From Saprospiraceae bacterium (GTDB lineage: Bacteria > Bacteroidota > Bacteroidia > Chitinophagales > Saprospiraceae), in contig JADZBJ010000041.1 in NCBI GenBank assembly GCA_020852155.1, forward strand, positions 1-16,142: a stretch of DNA of 16,142 nucleotides, read 5' to 3'. The notes under the pieces were generated by a model. It ran no database searches. It saw nothing but the letters and a program-made list of their open reading frames with translations, and was not told the origin of the DNA. This document shows positions 15,255-16,142 of the stretch, one piece after another. Position 1 is the first letter of the stretch. Every line of letters starts with the position of its first letter. A program made the position numbers and the translations under genes.

Positions 15255-16142
15255 TTAACGAATCTTGTAAGTGATACCGCCGATGTTACGTGAAGCAGCG
15301 TCGCCCGGGCATTTACATTTTACTTCGTCGAAGTAGTAAACGTCGCCTGGCTTGGCTTTTTCAATCAGGGAAGACACCTCTGAATTCCAGCGTGCGCCGT
15401 TATTCGTTTTGGTGATTACGTCCTGACGCTTGGCCACATAGTTGAGTTCAAAACCAACGACATCGCATTTGGCGTCGAAGTCAAAGCCGTCAAGCATTGC
15501 GGACATACCGCCTTGCGCTTTGAATTCACCATTACCCATCGTACCACCTTTGTTGGTGATTTTACCACCAAGACGTGGAACTGGGTCAGGAATACGCTTC
15601 ACGCGGAATGGGAACGATTGGGAAACACCACCACCAGATACCGTAATTGTGGCTTCGCCCGGTGTATTCACCGTAACGTTGTATTTACCAGCGCCGCCAG
15701 CAGACGAGATGTTGATACCACCGCCTGAGCCGTTTACTTTAACCTGTGCAGAAGGAACACCGGCAGCAGAAACGCTGATCGGATTCTGTACACCGATGTA
15801 GAATACGTTCATTTTATCCAACTGAATGGCTACTGAACGCTGACCTACTTCGTAAGAGAATTCCTTTTTAACAACATCCGTTTGGCCTGTAGCAGGGTTA
15901 CGTACACTGATAGACACATTGTACTTTTTCTCACCTACCGAAGATGGCTTTTCAGAGAATGTACCGATACCATCTTTAACAGGCAGGCTACGACCATCCA
16001 CGTTAATGCTAACACCATCAGATTTGGAGCTGTAGGCACTTAAAAAGACTTCAGCTTCAAAGCTTTCTCCCAGAACTACATAGTTCTTTTTAGGTGTAAC
16101 ACCTACGAGGAACTTGTCGACTTTATAGTCTGTACCAGAAAC
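15255..16142 (-). CDS. gldM: Gliding motility / T9SS motor protein GldM (PorM), C-terminal part
   Basis: The frame is open to the window edge, giving the last 295 residues of a protein that is usually a little over 500 long, so the N-terminal transmembrane helix and first periplasmic domain are missing. GldM pairs with GldL in the inner membrane as the proton-driven motor that powers T9SS and gliding; its periplasmic domains reach the GldK-GldN ring. Visible features are consecutive beta-rich domains: VDKFLVGVTPKKNYVVLGE at the edge, QLDKMNVFYIGVQNPISVSA in the middle, then the conserved C-terminal domain with FRVKRIPDPVPRLGGK, MGNGEFKAQGG, GFELNYVAKRQDV and AKPGDVYYFDEVKCKCPGD. The GTG at 16001 is internal, not a start. 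It is followed by gldN after 187 non-coding bases. Confidence 0.95.
   Translation of the reverse strand, partial: VSGTDYKVDKFLVGVTPKKNYVVLGESFEAEVFLSAYSSKSDGVSINVDGRSLPVKDGIGTFSEKPSSVGEKKYNVSISVRNPATGQTDVVKKEFSYEVGQRSVAIQLDKMNVFYIGVQNPISVSAAGVPSAQVKVNGSGGGINISSAGGAGKYNVTVNTPGEATITVSGGGVSQSFPFRVKRIPDPVPRLGGKITNKGGTMGNGEFKAQGGMSAMLDGFDFDAKCDVVGFELNYVAKRQDVITKTNNGARWNSEVSSLIEKAKPGDVYYFDEVKCKCPGDAASRNIGGITYKIR

Noticed and set aside
15999..16001. GTG at 16001 as the start of a separate 248-residue protein
   Set aside because: The frame stays open with GldM-like sequence to the window edge, so this codon is internal.

Overview
The window comes from a member of the Bacteroidota, most likely a gliding or Saprospira-like lineage. 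Four things point there: a gldM-gldN pair (core of the type IX secretion system, T9SS), a very large secreted protein ending in a type A T9SS sorting domain, a decayed gene carrying the Bacteroidota-typical 'KFNYQAVARN' N-terminal motif, and membrane sensors that join TPR repeats to LytTR or cyclase outputs. The exact genus cannot be read from the sequence.

Bases 1-5240, all on the plus strand: the 3' part of a TPR / transmembrane / class III adenylate cyclase gene, then hflX (ribosome-associated GTPase), a ROK-family sugar kinase, and a YbhN-type multi-span membrane protein. The gaps between these genes are about 110-120 bases long and each holds a different short-period repeat: heptads with a large inverted repeat before hflX, an 8-base unit after hflX, and an irregular 'AAATC' series before the membrane protein gene.

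Bases 5241-7915: a second TPR / transmembrane protein, this time with a C-terminal LytTR DNA-binding domain, followed by a 666-base stretch with no intact gene. That stretch holds a broken remnant of a secreted-protein gene (signal-peptide-like start, in-frame TGA, 'PQKFNYQAVARN' motif, early stop), then a set of nested inverted repeats and a terminator-like hairpin.

Bases 7916-14047: one giant modular secreted protein of about 2043 residues. In order it has a signal peptide, pro-region, metzincin metalloprotease domain, thirteen 22-residue leucine-rich repeats, six homologous Ig-like repeats, more adhesion-type modules, a SprB-like repeat and a T9SS C-terminal sorting domain. It ends at a perfect 18-bp bidirectional terminator.

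Bases 14120-16142, minus strand: gldN and, upstream of it, the C-terminal part of gldM (running off the window edge), separated by 187 non-coding bases containing two hairpins. The secretion-machine genes therefore lie tail-to-tail with a likely cargo gene. The two TPR sensors (cyclase and LytTR) appear to use a common sensing architecture with different outputs. I saw no CRISPR array, tRNA, rRNA, transposase or phage gene. I did not find a convincing undescribed multi-gene system. The best leads are the mosaic protease with its unusual LRR block, the structured relic region before it, and the repeat arrays between genes.
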